In this document: positions 23,326 through 32,760 of the stretch, one piece after another
Numbering within the stretch: the first letter of the stretch is position 1
How the letters are laid out: each line of letters starts with the position of its first letter
From: Pseudarthrobacter sp. NIBRBAC000502770
GTDB lineage: Bacteria > Actinomycetota > Actinomycetes > Actinomycetales > Micrococcaceae
DNA length: 64,000 nucleotides
Assembly (NCBI RefSeq): GCF_006517815.1
Contig: NZ_CP041198.1
Coordinates: 992,001 to 1,056,000, forward strand
Direction of reading: 5' to 3'
Translations under genes and position numbers: made by a program
Notes under the pieces: model-generated
What the model saw: the letters and a program-made list of their open reading frames with translations, nothing else
Database searches by the model: none
Told to the model about the DNA's origin: nothing

Positions 23326-23985
23326 ATGCCTGGTACACCTGAAGCCACCCCTGCCAAACAGGTTTCGGATGCACCAAGCCCGCGCCGTCTTTTGTCCACG
23401 GAGAAGGTCTACCAGGGCAGGATCTGGGACGTCGTCAGTGATACCTTCCAGCTCTCCGAGTCCGGCGACGCCCTCACCCGCGACTACATCGACCACCCGG
23501 GCGCCGTCGCTGTCCTGCCCATGAATGACGAAGGCCAGGTCCTGCTGCTGAAGCAGTACCGGCACCCCGTTGGCATGGATCTTTGGGAAGTCCCCGCGGG
23601 CCTGCTGGACGTCGAAGGCGAGGACTTCGTGGTGGGGGCGGCGCGGGAACTCGCCGAAGAAGCGGACCTGGCGGCAGGCACCTGGAACGTCCTGGCCGAT
23701 GTCTTCAATTCCCCCGGATCGTCCAGCGAGGCCATCCGCATCTACCTGGCCCGCGACCTCACCGAGGTGCCGCACCACGAACGCCACGAGCGGACGGACG
23801 AGGAAGCGGAGATCGAATTCCACTGGATCAGCCTGGACGATGCCGTGGCCTCCGTCCTGGCCGGCCGCCTGCATAACCCTTCCGCCGTCGTCGGGATCCT
23901 TGCCGCTGCCGCTGCCCGTTCTTCCAGCTATGAGGGACTCCGCCCCGCCGACGCCCCCTGGCCCGCCCACCCCAGCCAGCGCTGA
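23326..23985 (+). CDS. NUDIX hydrolase, ADP-ribose pyrophosphatase type
   Basis: A 219-residue NUDIX enzyme. The NUDIX box runs from about residue 88 to 110 ([10 protein letters not shown], then [11 protein letters not shown]), preceded by the [12 protein letters not shown] and WEVPAG segments typical of ADP-ribose pyrophosphatases. It would hydrolyse ADP-ribose to AMP and ribose 5-phosphate. The C-terminus carries a Trp/Pro-rich end. Its TGA overlaps the xerD ATG. The M. tuberculosis gene at this place (Rv1700, from memory) has this activity. Confidence 0.92.
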   Translation: MPGTPEATPAKQVSDAPSPRRLLSTEKVYQGRIWDVVSDTFQLSESGDALTRDYIDHPGAVAVLPMNDEGQVLLLKQYRHPVGMDLWEVPAGLLDVEGEDFVVGAARELAEEADLAAGTWNVLADVFNSPGSSSEAIRIYLARDLTEVPHHERHERTDEEAEIEFHWISLDDAVASVLAGRLHNPSAVVGILAAAAARSSSYEGLRPADAPWPAHPSQR

Positions 23986-25022
23986 TGGTGCCTGGTCCAT
24001 CGGCTGAAGCGGTCCCGGAGGCCGAGCGGGCCCCGGACGCCGCCTCAGCGGACGGGGCAACAGCAGGCGGCGCCCCGGACCCCGTCCCGGCCGCGATCGA
24101 CCGTGGAATCACCGACTATCTCCAGCACCTCGGCGTCGAACGCGGGCTGGCCGCGAACACGCTCGCAGCCTACCGGCGGGACCTGGCCAGGTACGCCCGC
24201 TACCTCGCCGGAGCCGGCTGCACACGCCCCGGTGACATCACCCGGCACCACGTGACGGGGTACGTCCGTGCCCTCTCGGACGGGTCCGACGGCGGCTCGG
24301 CCCTGGGCGTGCGTTCCGCCGCCCGGACCGTGGTGGCCGTCCGGGGCCTGCACAAGTTCTGGGCCCTGGAGGGCCACACCACGGCGGATCCAGCCAGCGA
24401 GGTACACCCGCCCATGGCCGGCAAGCGGCTCCCCAAAGCCATCAGCGTCGCTGAAGTGACCCGCATCCTCGAAGCGGCAGGAACTGACACCGCCACCGGG
24501 CTGAGGGACCGCGCCCTGCTTGAATTCCTTTACTCCACCGGGGCCAGGATCAGCGAAGCGGTGGGACTGGACGTTGACGACATCTCCCTCGCCGAACCGG
24601 GATCCGGGCCCGCGATCGTCCGCCTGTTCGGCAAGGGGTCAAAGGAACGCCTGGTGCCGCTGGGCTCCTACGGGGCCCGGGCACTCGATGCCTACCTGGT
24701 CCGCGGGCGTCCGCTGCTTGCCGCCAAAGGCAAGGGCACGCCCGCGCTGTTCCTCAATGCCCGCGGCGGGCGGATCAGCCGCCAGAGTGCCTGGACCATC
24801 CTGAAGGCGGCGGCGGAGAAGGCCAACATCACCCGCGACGTGTCACCGCACACGCTGCGCCACTCCTTCGCCACCCACCTTCTGGAAGGCGGCGCGGACG
24901 TCCGCGTGGTGCAGGAACTGCTGGGCCACGCATCCGTGACCACTACCCAGGTGTACACCCTGGTCACCGCCGATACGCTGCGCGAGATTTACGCCGCGGC
25001 CCACCCACGGGCACTGGGCTAG
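23985..25022 (+). CDS. xerD: Site-specific tyrosine recombinase XerD
   Basis: A 345-residue tyrosine recombinase that resolves chromosome dimers at dif together with XerC. The N-terminal SAM-like core-binding domain spans about residues 35-125. The catalytic domain has the Arg in STGARISEA, Lys in the beta-hairpin [12 protein letters not shown], HxxR in [10 protein letters not shown], the second His in LLGHAS and the nucleophile Tyr324 in TQVYT. The first 35 residues are Ala/Pro-rich and may be an overlong start, since the ATG at 23985 overlaps the upstream stop and several later starts exist. Synteny with scpA-scpB supports XerD rather than a phage integrase. Confidence 0.93.
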   Translation: MVPGPSAEAVPEAERAPDAASADGATAGGAPDPVPAAIDRGITDYLQHLGVERGLAANTLAAYRRDLARYARYLAGAGCTRPGDITRHHVTGYVRALSDGSDGGSALGVRSAARTVVAVRGLHKFWALEGHTTADPASEVHPPMAGKRLPKAISVAEVTRILEAAGTDTATGLRDRALLEFLYSTGARISEAVGLDVDDISLAEPGSGPAIVRLFGKGSKERLVPLGSYGARALDAYLVRGRPLLAAKGKGTPALFLNARGGRISRQSAWTILKAAAEKANITRDVSPHTLRHSFATHLLEGGADVRVVQELLGHASVTTTQVYTLVTADTLREIYAAAHPRALG

Positions 25023-25072
25023 GACCCGCGGACACGAACGACAGGGGCGGTCACCGGCGCCCGCCCTGACAT

Positions 25073-25078
25073 TAAGCT
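25073..25078 (+). promoter_or_regulatory. -10 hexamer TAAGCT, leaderless start
   Basis: TAAGCT ends 6 nt before the ATG at 25085; no SD is present. Confidence 0.5.
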
Positions 25079-25084
25079 GGTGCC

Positions 25085-25591
25085 ATGACCGCAGCCGCTG
25101 TGACCCTATGCTTCCTTCTCCGTGATGGGGAGAACGGTTCCGAGGTCCTTCTGGGGCTCAAGCAGACGGGGTTTGGCAAAGGCAAAATCGTGGGCATTGG
25201 CGGCCATGTGGAACCGGGGGAGTCGCACGCGCAGGCCGTGGTGCGGGAAGTCCTGGAAGAAACCGGTGTGGTCCTGCGGCAGGAAGACCTCCGTGATGCC
25301 GGCAGCGTGCACTTTGTCTTCCCGTCCCGGCCTGAGTGGGACATGGAAACCAGCCTGTTCACTGCCCGCACCTGGGAGGGCGAACCGGAACCCAGCGACG
25401 AAATCCTCCCCGGCTGGTTCCGCGTGGACACCCTTCCCGTGGACCGGATGTGGCAGGACGCGGACCACTGGCTTCCGGTGGTGCTGGAAGGCCGGAAGGT
25501 CAACGTGGTGGTCACCATGGCCACGGACAATGAGTCGGTCGCCTCATCGCGCAGCCTCCTGGGCCAGGCGGGCCGCCCACTGGACAGCTAA
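25085..25591 (+). CDS. MutT-like NUDIX hydrolase (8-oxo-dGTP diphosphatase type)
   Basis: A 168-residue NUDIX protein resembling MTH1/MutT. The segment GFGKGKIVGIGGHVEPGES leads into the NUDIX box ending REVLEETGVVL (about residues 37-64). A C-terminal WFRVDTLPVDRMWQDADHW matches the MTH1-like aromatic region that reads the oxidised base. It would clean oxidised purine nucleotides from the dNTP pool. It stands alone between xerD and a bidirectional terminator, with its own leaderless promoter. The exact substrate is inferred. Confidence 0.85.
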   Translation: MTAAAVTLCFLLRDGENGSEVLLGLKQTGFGKGKIVGIGGHVEPGESHAQAVVREVLEETGVVLRQEDLRDAGSVHFVFPSRPEWDMETSLFTARTWEGEPEPSDEILPGWFRVDTLPVDRMWQDADHWLPVVLEGRKVNVVVTMATDNESVASSRSLLGQAGRPLDS

Positions 25592-25595
25592 ACCG

Positions 25596-25637
25596 CCGAC
25601 GGCGGGGCAGGCACCAAAGTGCCCGCCCCGCCGTCGG
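25596..25637. terminator. Bidirectional terminator between mutT-like gene and prpC
   Basis: A 13-bp perfect stem (25596-25608 with 25625-25637, CCGACGGCGGGGC and its complement) lies between two convergent genes. Confidence 0.85.
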
Positions 25638-25653
25638 GCGTTCCACGCCAGCG

Positions 25654-26793
25654 CTAGGGAAGGTGCCGTTCCTCCACGCCGTTGTATTCGCTCAGCGGCC
25701 GGATCAGGGAGTTGGCGTCCAGCTGCTCCATGATGTGCGCGGTCCAGCCCGTGATCCGGCTGGCCACGAACAGGGGAGTGAAGGTTGGGGTGTCGAAGCC
25801 CATCAGGTGGTAGGTGGGCCCGGCCGGGTAGTCCAGGTTCGGCTTGATGGCCTTGGCCTCGTCCATCGCAGTTTCCAGGCCGTTGTACAGGCCCAGCAGT
25901 TCGGGGCGGCCGTAGTGGGCAATCATCTTGTCCAGGGCGGCCTTCATGGTGGGAACCCGGGAATCGCCGTGCTTGTAGACGCGGTGGCCGAAGCCCATGA
26001 CCTTCTTCTTTTGCGCCAGGGCGTCCTCCATCCAGGCCTTGGCCCGCGCCGCAGCCTCCTCGAGGGACTCCTCCTGCCGGATGCCGATCTCGTCGAACGT
26101 GTGCATCACAGCTTCGTTCGCTCCGCCGTGCAGCGGTCCCTTGAGGGCACCAATGGCTCCGGTCACTGCCGAATGCAGGTCCGAAAGCGTCGAGGTGATG
26201 ACGCGGGCGGTGAACGTGGATGCGTTGAAGGAGTGCTCGGCGTAGAGGATCATCGAGACGTTGAAGGCCTCCACCACCTCCGGAACCTGCTCCTCGCCGA
26301 AGGCCATCCACAGGAAGTTGGCCGAATAGCCCAGGTCATCACGCGGCTCCACGAGCTCCTGGCCGTGGCGGCGGCGCTGGTCATAGGCCACCACGGCCGG
26401 CATGGCGGCGAACAGGTCAACGGCCTTGGCCATGTTGGCCTCGCGCGAGGAGTCCTCTGCCTGCGGATGCCTGGCACCCATCACGGAGGCCGCGGTCCGG
26501 CAGACGTCCATCGGGTGCGAGGTCACCGGCAAGGCGTCGATGACCTGCTTGACCACCGGGTCAAGGGCGCGGCCCGCGCGTTCCCTCGCGGTAAACTCCG
26601 CCAACTGCTCCGTGGTGGGCAATTCGCCGTTCCAGAGCAGGTAGGCCACTTCCTCGAAGCTGCACCGGGCGGCCAGCTCCTGGACCGGGTACCCGCGGTA
26701 GAGCAGGGAGTTGGTGTCAGGGTTGACCTTGGAGACGGCGGTGTAATCCACCACGACGCCGGCGAGGCCCTTTTTGATCTCATTTTCAGCCAT
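25654..26793 (-). CDS. prpC: 2-methylcitrate synthase / citrate synthase
   Basis: A 379-residue citrate-synthase-family enzyme that condenses propionyl-CoA with oxaloacetate to 2-methylcitrate. Catalytic segments are visible: HGGANEAV with the first His, GFGHRVYKHGDSR with the second His and Arg, and the Asp region FTPLFVASRITGW near residue 355. The N-terminus MAENEIKKGLAGVVVDYT is typical of short actinobacterial PrpC rather than the longer GltA. It is last in the gntR-prpD-prpB-prpC operon, 74 bases after prpB. Citrate synthase activity may be shared. Confidence 0.95.
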   Translation of the reverse strand: MAENEIKKGLAGVVVDYTAVSKVNPDTNSLLYRGYPVQELAARCSFEEVAYLLWNGELPTTEQLAEFTARERAGRALDPVVKQVIDALPVTSHPMDVCRTAASVMGARHPQAEDSSREANMAKAVDLFAAMPAVVAYDQRRRHGQELVEPRDDLGYSANFLWMAFGEEQVPEVVEAFNVSMILYAEHSFNASTFTARVITSTLSDLHSAVTGAIGALKGPLHGGANEAVMHTFDEIGIRQEESLEEAAARAKAWMEDALAQKKKVMGFGHRVYKHGDSRVPTMKAALDKMIAHYGRPELLGLYNGLETAMDEAKAIKPNLDYPAGPTYHLMGFDTPTFTPLFVASRITGWTAHIMEQLDANSLIRPLSEYNGVEERHLP

Positions 26794-26867
26794 TGCTGAA
26801 ACTCCTTTGTTCCTAAAGCCAGGTGTCCGGCAGGTGCCGGCGTTCCGGTGTGGTGCCAGGGCGGATG

Positions 26868-27770
26868 TCAGGTTCCGGGGATCCGGAAGTTGAAGACCCC
26901 GGTGTCAAAGTGGTTGTAGGCCTCGTAGTCAACAAGGTCGTAGAGCCGGGCACGGGTCAGCATGCTTGGAACCTGTGCCTCCTGGGTGCCGTCGGATTTG
27001 ATCGATTCCAGAGTACGCTCAGCAGCGCCCATGGCACTACGGAGCAGGGTGACCGGATAAATGACCATGTTGACGCCCACGCCGGCCAGTTCGTCCACGG
27101 TAAACAGTGCGCTCTTGCCGAACTCGGTCATGTTGGCCAGGATCGGCACATCCACCGCGTCCCTGATGGCCTTGAACTCGCTGAGGTCCTTCATGGCCTC
27201 GGGAAAGATCGCGTCTGCGCCGGCTTCAACCAGGGCTTTGGCCCGCTGCTGCGCCGCCTCCAGCCCATCGGTGGCGCGGATGTCGGTGCGGGCCATGATG
27301 AGGAAGTTCGGATCGCGGCGGGCATCCGCTGCGGCCCGGATCCGCTTGGTGGCGGTATCCAGGTCCACCACGTTCTTGCCGTCCAGGTGGCCGCAGCGCT
27401 TCGGGTTGAACTGGTCCTCGATGTGCAGGCCGGCCAGGCCGGCGTTTTCCAGCTCCTGCACCGTGCGGGCCACGTTCATCGGCTCACCGAAGCCGGTGTC
27501 GGCGTCGACGATCGAAGGCAGTTCGGTCATGCGGGCGATCTGCCCGGCCCGGGTGGCTACCTCGGTCAGGGTGGTCAGGCCGATGTCCGGCAGGCCAAGG
27601 TCGTTGGCAAGGACCGCGCCGGAAATGTAGACCCCGGCGAAGCCCTTTTCCTCGATGAGCCGGGCGGAGAGTGGATTGAACGCGCCCGGAAACTGCTGGA
27701 TGGTGCCGGAGGACAGCAGTTCCCGGAACCGGATCCGCTTCTGCTCGGGGGTGGTCTTCGAATACAGCAT
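26868..27770 (-). CDS. prpB: Methylisocitrate lyase
   Basis: A 300-residue isocitrate-lyase-family enzyme splitting 2-methylisocitrate into pyruvate and succinate. The active-site loop KRCGHLDGK (KKCGH-type, with the catalytic Cys) is present at about residues 119-127, together with the Mg-binding Asp in VDADTGFG and MARTDIRA. The length fits PrpB, not the longer AceA. The ATG at 27770 shares a base with the prpD TGA, so the pair is coupled. Confidence 0.95.
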   Translation of the reverse strand: MLYSKTTPEQKRIRFRELLSSGTIQQFPGAFNPLSARLIEEKGFAGVYISGAVLANDLGLPDIGLTTLTEVATRAGQIARMTELPSIVDADTGFGEPMNVARTVQELENAGLAGLHIEDQFNPKRCGHLDGKNVVDLDTATKRIRAAADARRDPNFLIMARTDIRATDGLEAAQQRAKALVEAGADAIFPEAMKDLSEFKAIRDAVDVPILANMTEFGKSALFTVDELAGVGVNMVIYPVTLLRSAMGAAERTLESIKSDGTQEAQVPSMLTRARLYDLVDYEAYNHFDTGVFNFRIPGT

Positions 27771-29290
27771 CAGAAGAGTCCCTTCGGTGCCGCGGCCAGG
27801 TCGATGACCCCGGGCGCTGCAGTGATGTTCAGCTGGTCCAGCTCGCCGGCGGCCAGTTCGGGGAGGCGTTCGACGGCGGCGAGGAACCTTTCGATTTCAG
27901 CCTCCTCCACCAGCCCGGCGGCGAGGGTGCGGAACTTGTTGACGTACTGCCCGCGGGCGAAAGGCCGGGCGCCCAGCGGGTGGGCGTCGGCGACGGCGAT
28001 CTGGTCGGTGATGACCGTACCGTCCTTCAGCGTGATCTCCACGGAGCCACCGAAGGCCTTCTCTGCGATGTCCAGGGAGTGGTAGCGCCGGGTCCACTCC
28101 GCGTCCTCCTCCGTGGTCACCTTGTGCCACAGTTCCACGGTGTCCGGCCGTGCGGCGCGTTCCGGTGCGTAGGAGTCCACGTGGTGCCAGGCGCCGTCCT
28201 GCAGGGCAACGGTGAAGATGTACGGGATGGAGTGGTCCAGGGTTTCCCGGCTGGCGGTGGGGCTGTACTTCTGGGGGTCGTTGGCGCCGGAGCCGATCAC
28301 GTAGTGGGTGTGGTGGCTGGTCTTGATCAGGACTGATTCGACGTTGGCCGGGTCAGTCACCTCTGGATGTTCACGGTGCAGCTTGCGTGCCAGGTCGATC
28401 CAGGCCTGCGCCTGGTACTCGGCGGAGTGTTCCTTGGTGTAGGTGTCCAGGATGGCACGCTTGGCTTCGCCCGGGGTGGGGAGCGGGACCATGTAGGACG
28501 CGTCCGGACCGTCGAGCATCCAGGCGATGACGCCGTCTTCGCCTTCGTAGATCGGCACCGGTGAAGTCTGGCCGCGCATGGCCCGGTCGGCTGATTCGAT
28601 GGCCATCTTGCCGGCGAACGCCGGGGCGTGGGCCTTCCAGGTGGAGATCTCGCCCTTGCGTGACTGCCGGGTCGCCGTGGTGGTGTGCAGTGCCTGGCCC
28701 ACCGACTGGAAGATGGTTTCGACGTCGAGGTCCAGCAGTGTGCCGATACCTGCGGCAGCCGAGGGGCCGAGGTGCGCGACGTGGTCGATCTTGTGCTTGT
28801 GCAGGCAGATCGCCTTGACCAGGTTGACCTGGATCTCGTAGCCGGTGGTGATGCCGCGGACCAGGTCGTGGCCGCTGGCGCCAACGTGCTGGGCAACGGC
28901 AAGGATCGGGGGAATGTTGTCACCGGGGTGGGAGTACTCGGCTGCCAGGAAAGTGTCGTGGTAGTCGAGTTCGCGGACGGCCACCCCGTTTGCCCAGGCA
29001 GCCCATTCCGGTGCAACCCGTTCCTCGATGCCGAAGACCTTGGAGCCCTTGCCGCCGGTGCTGGGACCGTGGGTAAGGGCCTGGGCCCGGGCCGCGACGA
29101 TCGGAGCACGGTTCAGTGAGGCGATGGCCACCGAGGCGTTGTCGATGATGCGGTTGATCACCATGTCCGTCACTTCGTCCGTGACGGCGACGGGATCTGC
29201 CGCCACCTGGGCGATCTTGTAGGCAAGCTGGTCCTCGCGGGGGAGGTTTTCTTCGCTCTTGTAGACGCGGACGTGGTGTTCCTTAACCAT
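27770..29290 (-). CDS. prpD: 2-methylcitrate dehydratase
   Basis: A 506-residue MmgE/PrpD-family enzyme that dehydrates 2-methylcitrate to 2-methyl-cis-aconitate. The family core is visible: [12 protein letters not shown] near the start, [22 protein letters not shown] around residue 105-127 and the [12 protein letters not shown] helix. There is no iron-sulphur motif, as expected for PrpD. Its start overlaps the end of the gntR gene by 8 bases and its stop overlaps prpB, so it is the second gene in the operon. No AcnD or separate methylaconitate isomerase is seen nearby; aconitase elsewhere probably completes hydration. Confidence 0.95.
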   Translation of the reverse strand: MVKEHHVRVYKSEENLPREDQLAYKIAQVAADPVAVTDEVTDMVINRIIDNASVAIASLNRAPIVAARAQALTHGPSTGGKGSKVFGIEERVAPEWAAWANGVAVRELDYHDTFLAAEYSHPGDNIPPILAVAQHVGASGHDLVRGITTGYEIQVNLVKAICLHKHKIDHVAHLGPSAAAGIGTLLDLDVETIFQSVGQALHTTTATRQSRKGEISTWKAHAPAFAGKMAIESADRAMRGQTSPVPIYEGEDGVIAWMLDGPDASYMVPLPTPGEAKRAILDTYTKEHSAEYQAQAWIDLARKLHREHPEVTDPANVESVLIKTSHHTHYVIGSGANDPQKYSPTASRETLDHSIPYIFTVALQDGAWHHVDSYAPERAARPDTVELWHKVTTEEDAEWTRRYHSLDIAEKAFGGSVEITLKDGTVITDQIAVADAHPLGARPFARGQYVNKFRTLAAGLVEEAEIERFLAAVERLPELAAGELDQLNITAAPGVIDLAAAPKGLF

Positions 29291-29939
29291 GGTGCTCCTT
29301 CGGGTGGGATGCGTGGGTCGCTTTGACGTGGGAGAGGCTGCGGTGCAGGTGGACGATCGTTGCCGCCTCGGCGAGTGCCGGGTTGCCGGCGGCGATGGCC
29401 TCCGCGATGGCGGCGTGCTCGGCTGCCGCGGCGGTCAGGCGGTTGGCGTCGTCGGCGGCCAGCCGGCGGATCCGGACCAGGTGCACGCGCAGGCTGCGCA
29501 TGGCCTGGGCCAGGTAGGAGTTTGAGATGGCGGCGTCGATGGCTGTGTCCAGCCTGCCCACCAGTTCGTAGTAATCATGCAGGGCGGGGTCCCCGCCGTT
29601 GATCAGCGCGGGGGCATTGAGCAGTTCGCACTGCAGGCGCTCAAAGGTGGCGGTATCCCCGCGCCGGGCAGCCAGTGCCGCGGCCTTGCCCTCCAGGGTT
29701 TGGCGCAGTTCGAACAGTTCGTCGATGTCCTCCAGGGAGATGTCGGTGACGACGACGCCGCGGCCGCCCGCCGTCGTGAGCCCTTCCGCCGTGAGGCGGC
29801 CCAGCGCCTCCCGCAGCGGTGTGCGCGAGACGCCAAGGCGTTCGGACTGTTCCACCTCGGCCAGGACGGTGCCGGGCGCAAGGCGCCATTCGATGATGTC
29901 GTCCCGCAGCGCCGCGTAGGCCTTGTCGCTGGCTCGCAT
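29283..29939 (-). CDS. GntR-family (FadR/FCD) regulator of the prp operon
   Basis: A 218-residue regulator with an N-terminal winged helix ([17 protein letters not shown], then [18 protein letters not shown] at about residues 32-50) and a C-terminal all-helical FCD effector domain ([17 protein letters not shown] onward), whose His/Asp residues usually bind a metal and an organic acid. The start at 29939 has a strong SD (AAGGAGG) 7 nt upstream. It is first in the gntR-prpDBC operon, so it regulates itself. Two TGTATACA palindromes in the divergent region, one overlapping its likely -10, are its probable sites. Methylcitrate or a related acid is the likely signal, by inference. Confidence 0.9.
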   Translation of the reverse strand: MRASDKAYAALRDDIIEWRLAPGTVLAEVEQSERLGVSRTPLREALGRLTAEGLTTAGGRGVVVTDISLEDIDELFELRQTLEGKAAALAARRGDTATFERLQCELLNAPALINGGDPALHDYYELVGRLDTAIDAAISNSYLAQAMRSLRVHLVRIRRLAADDANRLTAAAAEHAAIAEAIAAGNPALAEAATIVHLHRSLSHVKATHASHPKEHHG

Positions 29940-29967
29940 GGTGTCCTCCTTCCTCGGTGACACCATC

Positions 29968-29978
29968 AGTGTATACAC
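29968..29978. promoter_or_regulatory. Palindromic operator GTGTATACAC overlapping the gntR-prp -10
   Basis: GTGTATACAC (29969-29978) is a perfect palindrome with a GTATAC core, a common core for FCD-type GntR proteins. The minus-strand hexamer TACACT (29973-29968), a TANNNT match, overlaps it, so binding here would block the prp promoter. Confidence 0.6.
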
Positions 29979-30032
29979 AGCCGAAGAAAAGAGGCCAGCA
30001 GTTTTTAGAAATAGCGGAGTTGGGCGCAACTC

Positions 30033-30076
30033 TGTATACAAAACTCTTGTCGGCTGCCCCTGCCGGCGTCTACCAT
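30033..30076. promoter_or_regulatory. Second TGTATACA operator and prpE promoter
   Basis: TGTATACA (30033-30040) is centred exactly 63 bp from the first operator. Directly after it on the plus strand is a candidate promoter TTGTCG (30047-30052), 18-nt spacer, TACCAT (30071-30076). Confidence 0.55.
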
Positions 30077-30111
30077 GGGCAGCATCACAACGTCGTGGAC
30101 GGGATAACCTC

Positions 30112-32013
30112 ATGGTCACCAACAGCTACCGGGACAGCTACCGCCGCAGTGTCGAACAGCCGGAAGAATTTTGGCTGGAGGCAGCGCAAAAAATCTCCTG
30201 GACGTCTCCGCCCGGCAGGGCCCTGGACTCCAGCCGGGCGCCGCTGTACAGCTGGTTCCCTGACGGAGCCCTGAATACCTGCTATAACGCCCTGGACCGG
30301 CACGTGGCAGAAGGCCGCGGAGGGCAGGACGCCCTGATCCATGACTCCGCCATGCTGGGAACGCAGCAGCGCTACACGTATGCGGAACTGACGGACCTCG
30401 TGGCACGCTTTGCCGGCGTGCTGCGGAGCCACGGGGTCGGCAAGGGAGACCGTGTGGTGATTTACATGCCCATGATCCCGGAAGCTGCCATCGCCATGCT
30501 GGCCACCGCCCGGCTTGGTGCGGTGCACTCAGTGGTTTTTGGCGGCTTCGCACCGAAGGAGCTTGCCGCGCGAATCCGCGATGCCGCGCCCGCTGCGGTG
30601 GTCACCGCGTCCGGCGGCATCGAACCGTCCCGGCGCATCGAGTACCTCCCGGCGGTCGCCGAGGCCCTTGGGCTGGCCGGCGCGCCGGACATCCCAGTCC
30701 TGGTCAAGGCACGCGCCGGCTTCGTGTCGGCCGCTGCGGACCACGCCGGCTGGCTGGACTGGGACACGGCCATGGACTCGGCCGAGCCTGTGGCCCCTGT
30801 CGCCGTGCAGGCCACGGACCCGCTCTACATCCTGTACACCTCCGGGACCACCGGCGCGCCCAAGGGGGTGGTTCGCGACAACGGCGGCCACGCCGTCGCC
30901 CTGCGCTGGACCATGGAAAATATCTACGACATCGGCCCCGGTGACGTCATGTGGACTGCGTCGGACGTCGGCTGGGTGGTGGGGCATTCCTACATCGTCT
31001 ATGGGCCGCTGCTGGCCGGGGCCACCACCGTGATGTACGAAGGAAAGCCGGTTGGCACGCCCGACGCCGGGGCGTTCTGGCGCGTGGTGCAGGACCACCG
31101 GGTCAACGTGCTGTTCACCGCACCAACGGCACTGCGGGCCATCCGCAAGGCCGATCCTGAAGCATCGCTGCTGCGAAACTACGATGTCTCCAGCCTGCGG
31201 ACGCTGTTCGCCGCCGGCGAGCGGCTGGACACGGACACGTTCCACTGGGCCTCCCGGGTCCTGGGCGTGCCCGTGGTGGACCATTGGTGGCAAACCGAGA
31301 CCGGCTGGGCCATTTGCTCCAATCCGCGTGGACTGGAGCCGCTGCCCATCAAGGCTGGTTCCCCGACCGTTCCGATGCCAGGGTTCCGGCTGCAGGTCCT
31401 TGACGGCGGGGGCGGGGAAGTCGAACCGGGGATCGAAGGCAACATCGTGCTGGGGCTGCCCCTTCCGCCGGGCACCCTGACCACCCTGTGGGGAAACGAC
31501 GAACGTTTCATCTCGTCCTACCTCCAGGCTTTCGACGGCTGCTACGCCACAGGCGATTCCGGCTACCGCGATGAGGACGGGTACCTGTTCGTCATGGGCC
31601 GCACCGACGACATCATCAACGTTGCCGGCCACCGGCTGTCCACCGGCGCCATGGAACAGGTGATCGGCCAGCACCCTGCCGTCGCCGAGTGCGCCGTGAT
31701 CGGGCTCGCCGACCCCCTCAAGGGCCAGCGCCCCAGCGGCTACGTGGTGCTCAAATCCGGGGTCGACATCCCCGAAGACGTCCTGGCCAAGGACCTGGTG
31801 GCACTGGTTCGGCGGGACATCGGTGCCGTGGCGGACTTCAAGCATGTGACGGTGGTGGACGCGCTGCCTAAGACCCGGTCCGGAAAGATCCTGCGCAAGA
31901 CCATGCGCCAGATCGCCGACGGCGACGAATATACGGTGCCCTCCACCATCGAGGATCCGGGCGTCATTGACCAGCTGATCGGCGCCCTCCGGGGCGGGAC
32001 GGACGCCGGCTGA
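30112..32013 (+). CDS. prpE: Propionyl-CoA synthetase (acetyl-CoA synthetase family)
   Basis: A 633-residue AMP-forming acyl-CoA synthetase that activates propionate. The P-loop-like motif TSGTTGAPKGVVRDNGGHAVAL and VGWVVGHSYIVYGPLLAG match PrpE more closely than Acs. Further landmarks are WWQTETGW, the GDSGYRDEDGY core, and the C-terminal KTRSGKILRKTMR whose first-domain Lys is the catalytic and acetylation-controlled residue. The ATG at 30112 gives the family start; the upstream frame would run through the promoter and operators. It is divergent from gntR-prpDBC, and both sides carry TGTATACA sites, so shared control is likely. Acetate or acrylate may also be used. Confidence 0.92.
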   Translation: MVTNSYRDSYRRSVEQPEEFWLEAAQKISWTSPPGRALDSSRAPLYSWFPDGALNTCYNALDRHVAEGRGGQDALIHDSAMLGTQQRYTYAELTDLVARFAGVLRSHGVGKGDRVVIYMPMIPEAAIAMLATARLGAVHSVVFGGFAPKELAARIRDAAPAAVVTASGGIEPSRRIEYLPAVAEALGLAGAPDIPVLVKARAGFVSAAADHAGWLDWDTAMDSAEPVAPVAVQATDPLYILYTSGTTGAPKGVVRDNGGHAVALRWTMENIYDIGPGDVMWTASDVGWVVGHSYIVYGPLLAGATTVMYEGKPVGTPDAGAFWRVVQDHRVNVLFTAPTALRAIRKADPEASLLRNYDVSSLRTLFAAGERLDTDTFHWASRVLGVPVVDHWWQTETGWAICSNPRGLEPLPIKAGSPTVPMPGFRLQVLDGGGGEVEPGIEGNIVLGLPLPPGTLTTLWGNDERFISSYLQAFDGCYATGDSGYRDEDGYLFVMGRTDDIINVAGHRLSTGAMEQVIGQHPAVAECAVIGLADPLKGQRPSGYVVLKSGVDIPEDVLAKDLVALVRRDIGAVADFKHVTVVDALPKTRSGKILRKTMRQIADGDEYTVPSTIEDPGVIDQLIGALRGGTDAG

Positions 32014-32046
32014 CGGCACCGCCGGGAAATCCAGCCCTGCAATTCG

Positions 32047-32760
32047 TCAGCGGGCGTTCCAGCGGTACTCGTTTTCCGGCCGTCCCGGGGTTCCGTAGCG
32101 GGCGGTCCGGGAAACCGTGCCGGCGTCGGCCAGATACTCCAGGTAGCGCCGCGCCGTCACCCGGGACATGCCCAGCGAATCCATGACCTCGGTGGCGGAC
32201 ACTGCGTCGGGCTGGCCCCGGAGGAACTCCTGGACCGAGCCGAGGGTCGAGGTGGAAAGGCCCTTCGGGAGCGGAAGTTCCGACGGCGCCCGCAGGCTGG
32301 CGAACGCCTGGTCCACTTCGCTTTGCGAGGCGCCGCCCTTGCTGGGACCGCTGCCCGGATCCGCCAGTTGCTGCCGGAACTGGCGGTAGTTCTCCAGCTT
32401 GTCGGAGAACGTGGCGAACGTGAACGGCTTGATCAGGTACTGGACCACACCGATGGCAACGGCGCTGCGGACAATTGCCAGCTCACGCACGGCGGTGATG
32501 GCGATGATGTCCGCCAGGATCCCCGCCGACCGCATCCGCCGGGCGATGTCCAGGCCATGCAGGTCGGGCAGGTTCATGTCCAGCAGGACCAGTTCCACCG
32601 GCTTGCCCGCCGCAACGAATTCGTTCAGGAGCCGCAGTGCGGACTGGCCGTCCGGGGCGGTGCCCGCCAGCTCAAAACCGTCCAGCCGGCCCACGTAGGC
32701 GGCGTGGGCCGCCGAAGCGATGGCCTCGTCTTCGACGACGAGGACCCGGATGCTGCTCAC
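32047..32760 (-). CDS. Response regulator of the DcuR/CitB/DctR type
   Basis: A 237-residue two-component regulator. The receiver domain has the acidic pocket VEDEA and the phospho-acceptor Asp in LLDMNLPDLHG (about residue 57), with the conserved Lys in YLIKPF. The C-terminal part (about residues 165-235) holds a helix-turn-helix (SATEVMDSLGMSRVTARRYLEYLADAG) of the kind found in DcuR, CitB and MalR rather than OmpR or NarL. Its ATG overlaps the sensor kinase stop by 4 bases. The adjacent dctA transporter is the obvious target. Confidence 0.92.
   Translation of the reverse strand: MSSIRVLVVEDEAIASAAHAAYVGRLDGFELAGTAPDGQSALRLLNEFVAAGKPVELVLLDMNLPDLHGLDIARRMRSAGILADIIAITAVRELAIVRSAVAIGVVQYLIKPFTFATFSDKLENYRQFRQQLADPGSGPSKGGASQSEVDQAFASLRAPSELPLPKGLSTSTLGSVQEFLRGQPDAVSATEVMDSLGMSRVTARRYLEYLADAGTVSRTARYGTPGRPENEYRWNAR

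Noticed and set aside
23985..25022. Phage or island integrase
   Set aside because: The tyrosine recombinase is XerD by motif and by conserved neighbours; there is no attachment-site repeat, tRNA target or phage gene nearby.
25654..26793. Primary citrate synthase GltA
   Set aside because: Length, N-terminus and location in the prpDBC operon indicate 2-methylcitrate synthase, though some citrate synthase activity is possible.
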